Below, piece by piece: positions 6,347-11,884 of a stretch of 11,884 nt of DNA. The stretch spans positions 1 to 11,884 of the forward strand of contig CAIZOZ010000557.1 of assembly GCA_903934745.1 (NCBI GenBank), given 5' to 3'. Below the pieces are notes generated by a model. The model did not search any database and was not told the DNA's origin. It saw nothing but the letters and a program-made list of their open reading frames with translations. Within the stretch, counting starts at the first letter, position 1. Every line of letters begins with the position of its first letter. The translations under genes and the position numbers were made by a program. This stretch comes from an uncultured cyanobacterium. GTDB lineage: Bacteria; Cyanobacteriota; Cyanobacteriia; PCC-6307; Cyanobiaceae.

Positions 6347-7608
6347 TCAGGGAAGCAGCGCAAAGCGCCCACTCTTGCCACTGGGATCCATGCGCACCTG
6401 GGCGACGAAGAAATCGTTCTGGATCACTTCTCCCTCAGGGGTGAAGCGGATCTCCCCCAGGGGCGTCTGATAGGTGCCGGAGAGGAGTTCCGCCATCAGC
6501 GCCTTGCGAGCCTCGGCGAGGTTCGTCTGCTGGAGCGGCTGGCGCCGATCCAGCCGTTGCAGCGCTTCGGCCAGCACCTGCAGGGCGGTCCAGGCCTGGG
6601 CGGTGAGCTGGGGTGGAATGGCACCCCCCTGGCTGGCCTTAAAGCGCCGCAGCAAGGCGATGTTGGCGGGTGTACGCAGTTCGGGGCTGTAGGCCTGGGC
6701 GATCAGGATGCCGTCGCAGTACTTCTGACAAATCGGATAGATGTTGGGCGTGTTCATGCCATTCCCCACCACGATCGCGCCCTTGTAGCCGAGCTCCCGC
6801 AGCTGACGGACCATATTGCCGCCATCAACGGCCTGCAGGGACAGCACCACCAGATCCGGTTTCTGCTGTAAGGCGGCGCTGATCTGGGTCTGGAAGTCCT
6901 GGTCGTTGAGCTGGGTGCGCTGCACCGTCACCGGCTTGAGCCCCTTGGCGGTGAGGGCCTGCTGGAAGATCGTTGTTTCGGCGCTGCTGTAGGCGTCGTC
7001 CTGGGCGTAGAACACCGCGGCCCGGCGGATCTGGGGATGGAGCTGCAGGGCCCGGGCGATCGAGAGCGGCGCGATCACCGAGCTCTGGGCTGATACGCGG
7101 CTGATGAAGTGGCCGATTTCCGGAATGCCGGTGGCGGTGTTGGAGGGGGCCACCACGGGTACGCCGCGGCGCTGGGCGATCGGGTCAGCCGAAAAGGCCT
7201 GCTGCGACAGGGTGGGGCCGATCAGCGCCAGCACGCCACGGTTGATCTGCAGGGTGAAGGCAGCGTTGGCGCCGGGTTCATCACTGCCGCTGTCCTCGAT
7301 CTGCAGGGCCAGGGGCTTGCCGTTGATGCCGCCCTTGCCGTTCAGTTCGGCCAGAGCCAGGTTCAACCCTGTCTTCTGGTCCTGGCCATAGACGTTGGCG
7401 TTGCCACTCATCGCCAGCACCGCCCCCAGCGGCACCCCCTGGCTGAGGTTGACCGCTTGCTGGGCCGGGTCGGGGCCGCCGCAGCCGCCCAGCGACAGGG
7501 CCGAGCCCAGCAGCGCCAGGCCGAGGGCAGCCCGGTGGCGACGACCCAGGCGAATCCCGGCTTTGGAGCTCGTCGCGGCGCAGCTCTGCAGCCGGGGACC
7601 TGCGGCCA

Positions 7609-7609
<1 letters not shown>
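6347..7609 (-). CDS. livJ: Amino-acid-binding lipoprotein of Liv/Nat ABC transporter
   Basis: A 420-residue periplasmic binding protein. The first 43 residues form a lipoprotein signal: a basic stretch (GRRHR, 22-26), a hydrophobic core and a lipobox LGGC ending at Cys43, which would be lipidated and anchored. The mature part has the LivJ/LivK (Peripla_BP_6) layout: 'GAVLAMSGNANVYG' (62-75), IGPTLSQQ (130-137) and 'GVPVVAPSNTA' (149-159), then a second lobe. It captures amino acids and delivers them to LivHM; specificity (branched-chain, neutral or broader, like the cyanobacterial Nat system) cannot be read from sequence. UrtA of urea uptake is a homologue, but I see none of its characteristic opening. 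The start ATG 7607-7609 overlaps the hemL stop (TGATG), which fixes the start and implies coupled translation. Confidence 0.9.
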
Positions 7610-8973
<1,364 letters not shown>

Positions 8974-9037
8974 CCTGACGCAGAAGCGGGCGGATCCGCT
9001 TTCGCTCTGTAAGTTCGTGTGGCAATGGCGTGGGTTG
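8974..9037. promoter_or_regulatory. Divergent control region between hemL and glcD
   Basis: These 64 bases separate two oppositely transcribed starts, so they (and perhaps the first codons on each side) must carry both promoters. An inverted repeat AAGCGG-N6-CCGCTT (8984-9001), with the perfect palindrome GCGGATCCGC (8990-8999) inside it, is the only obvious operator-like element. TCTGTAAG at 9006-9013 could be a -10 for glcD and its complement region a -10 for hemL, but no clear -35 boxes are seen. There is no good Shine-Dalgarno sequence on either side. Confidence 0.45.
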
Positions 9038-10537
<1,500 letters not shown>

Positions 10538-10570
10538 GCCCCAGGCCCACGGCCAGCCGCTATCTCAGCC

Positions 10571-11338
10571 ATGACCGCGCTGACGGGGCTCGATCTGCTC
10601 GGACTGACCCTGGCCGCCGTGGCCGCCGGGCTGGTGAATGCCCTGGCCGGCGGCGGCTCGCTGATCAGCTTCCCTGCTCTCACCGCCGTCGGACTGGCGC
10701 CACTGCTGGCCAATGTGACCAACACCGTGGCCCTCTTCCCTGGCTACCTGGGGGCCACCCTGGCCCAGCGCCAGCAACTGGCTGGCCAGGGCCGGCGCCT
10801 GCGTCAGCTGCTACCGGTCGCCGGCCTCGGTGGCGGGCTGGGCGGTCTGTTGCTGCTGCACACCGACAGCCAACTGTTTGACCAGCTGGTGCCCTGGCTG
10901 ATCCTGAGCGGCTCGCTGTTGCTGGCGATCCAGGGGCGGGTGCGCGCCTGGGTGGTGGCGCGCACCCAACGCCATGGCCGCAGCCCCTCGGAGCGCTGGG
11001 CCGGGCTACCCGTGTTTCTGGCGGCGGTGTACGGAGGCTATTTCGGCGCTGGCTTGAGTGTGATTGTGCTGGCGGTGCTGGCGATGGTGCTGGACGACGA
11101 TCTCACCCGCCTAAATGCCTTGAAACAAGCCATTGCCTTCGTCACCAATCTGGCAGCAGCAGTGCTGTTTCTGTACTCGGGCCAGGTCTCGTGGCCGGCG
11201 GCGATCGTGATGACCGGCGGCGCCCTCGCCGGTGGCGCCCTAGGGGGGCGCCTGGCCGGGCGCATCGATCCCGATGCCCTGCGCACCTTGGTGGTGAGCG
11301 TGGGAGTGGTGGTGGCGCTGCTGTATTTCCGGCGCTGA
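10571..11338 (+). CDS. TauE/SafE family membrane permease
   Basis: A 255-residue membrane protein with about seven to eight spans and the two-fold internal repeat of the TauE/SafE (DUF81) family. The first half shows 'GLVNALAGGGSLISFPAL' (20-37) followed by 'ANVTNTVALFPGYLGA' (47-62). The second half has the matching 'YGGYFGAGLSVIVLAVL' near 155-171, then 'NALKQAIAFVTNLAAA'. Proteins of this family move small anions such as sulfite, sulfoacetate, sulfonates or related carboxylates across the cytoplasmic membrane; the substrate cannot be read here. The start ATG lies 33 bases after the glcD stop on the same strand with no visible terminator between, so the two are probably co-transcribed. Whether it moves glycolate or glyoxylate is speculation from position only. 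Confidence 0.88.
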   Translation: MTALTGLDLLGLTLAAVAAGLVNALAGGGSLISFPALTAVGLAPLLANVTNTVALFPGYLGATLAQRQQLAGQGRRLRQLLPVAGLGGGLGGLLLLHTDSQLFDQLVPWLILSGSLLLAIQGRVRAWVVARTQRHGRSPSERWAGLPVFLAAVYGGYFGAGLSVIVLAVLAMVLDDDLTRLNALKQAIAFVTNLAAAVLFLYSGQVSWPAAIVMTGGALAGGALGGRLAGRIDPDALRTLVVSVGVVVALLYFRR

Positions 11339-11884
11339 AGCGAAAGCCCCTGGCACCGGTCCAGCCGCGATGCCGTGGACACGCCCTGGTGGAGCTGTCC
11401 CTCGGCCAGGACAGCGATGCAGCCCGGCATACTCCAGAGCATCGAGGATGTGCTTGGCCGATCAATCGCGCAACCCTCAACAGACAACCGAGAGAGCTGC
11501 TTGGCTGTGGCTCGGATTATATCTGAACTTCATCGGGTAGCCGTTTACAACCGAGATCAGCGGCTGACTGAGTTCAGCATGCCGTCATATTCTGCCAGGG
11601 TTTAGCTGCAGCACGTATGGCGTCTCCAATGCGTTCCTGGTTGCGGCACTCGATTACACCAGCACAGGCATGCTGCCGGCACTTGCATCAATCCAGCCAC
11701 AGACTGAAGCCAGTTTTTGAATTCATTCGGCTTTCGGTCGAATCCAGCCATTGCCGCAACTTGAGTTTATGGCTGCACTTCATATTCAACTTGCTTTGTT
11801 TATCCCACGTCGAAGAATCCCCACATCGACGCCGCTGCCGACATCAGGACCGCCAAGCTCAGCGACCCCAGGGCTGAACAACGC
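11339..11884. other. Gene-poor, lower-GC stretch at the right end
   Basis: No reading frame here looks like a known protein. Two plus-strand frames are open (about 11375-11605 and 11617-11877), but their translations are rich in Arg/His/Ser/Cys and show no domain. Hand-counted blocks give 50 % GC at 11521-11580, 48 % at 11701-11760 and 40 % at 11761-11820, against 72 % at 9661-9720 in glcD. It may be intergenic DNA, a decayed gene, or the border of acquired DNA. Confidence 0.5.
11394..11415 (+). terminator. Possible hairpin after the TauE-like gene
   Basis: GCTGTCC (11394-11400) and GGACAGC (11409-11415) form a perfect seven-pair stem with an eight-base loop, 55 bases past the TauE stop. No T tract follows, so this is at best a weak or atypical terminator; a stem like this can also arise by chance in a stretch of this length. 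Confidence 0.25.

Noticed and set aside
11516..11521. Perfect TATAAT on the minus strand
   Set aside because: No -35 element lies 16-18 bases upstream and it would drive transcription only antisense to the TauE-like gene.
11640..11760. Inverted repeat GTTGCGGCA / TGCCGCAAC and direct repeat AATCCAGCCA (11690, 11741), considered as insertion-sequence ends or target-site duplications
   Set aside because: Arms of 9-10 bases within about 550 bases can occur by chance, the spacing holds no transposase, and the repeats do not frame one another as an element would.
11720..11760. GGTCGAATCC resembling the T-arm of a tRNA
   Set aside because: No acceptor stem, D-arm or anticodon stem could be folded around it.

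Overview
The window looks like chromosomal DNA of a GC-rich unicellular cyanobacterium of the Synechococcus/Cyanobium group. The reasons are: a glutamate-1-semialdehyde aminomutase whose sequence resembles picocyanobacterial HemL from memory, a single-subunit-type GlcD glycolate oxidoreductase, two copies of the cyanobacterial palindrome GGCGATCGCC, tightly packed genes, and a near absence of Shine-Dalgarno sequences. The taxonomic call rests on recall of these families, not on a search.

Layout, left to right. Bases 2-256 (+) hold the C-terminal end of a hydantoinase B/oxoprolinase-type protein. A minus-strand block follows, read here from upstream to downstream: hemL (8973-7609), then a complete five-gene Liv/Nat-type amino-acid ABC transporter in the order binding lipoprotein, permease, permease, ATPase, ATPase (7609-2860), then a small carboxymuconolactone-decarboxylase-fold protein (2783-2394), a ClC chloride/proton antiporter-like protein (2264-993) and an HdeD/DUF308 membrane protein (840-313). 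On the plus strand, divergent from hemL across about 64 bases, are glcD (9038-10537) and a TauE/SafE permease (10571-11338). The last ~545 bases (11339-11884) hold no gene I can support and drop to about 40-50 % GC in hand-counted blocks, against roughly 70 % in glcD.

How the genes fit together. The hemL stop and the livJ start overlap as TGATG. livM/livG and livG/livF overlap as ATGA, and livH/livM are 3 bases apart. HemL (tetrapyrrole synthesis from glutamate) and amino-acid uptake are therefore probably one transcript with coupled translation. GlcD, on the opposite side of the same short control region, oxidises glycolate in photorespiration. TauE, 33 bases behind it, may export or import a small anion.

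Most of the window is ordinary housekeeping content, and I see no new defence, mobile or biosynthetic system. The least ordinary things are short tandem repeats of different unit length (13, 15 and 18 bases) placed exactly at three gene borders of the transporter block, the hemL-liv fusion of expression, altered ion-path residues in the ClC protein, and the low-GC right end.
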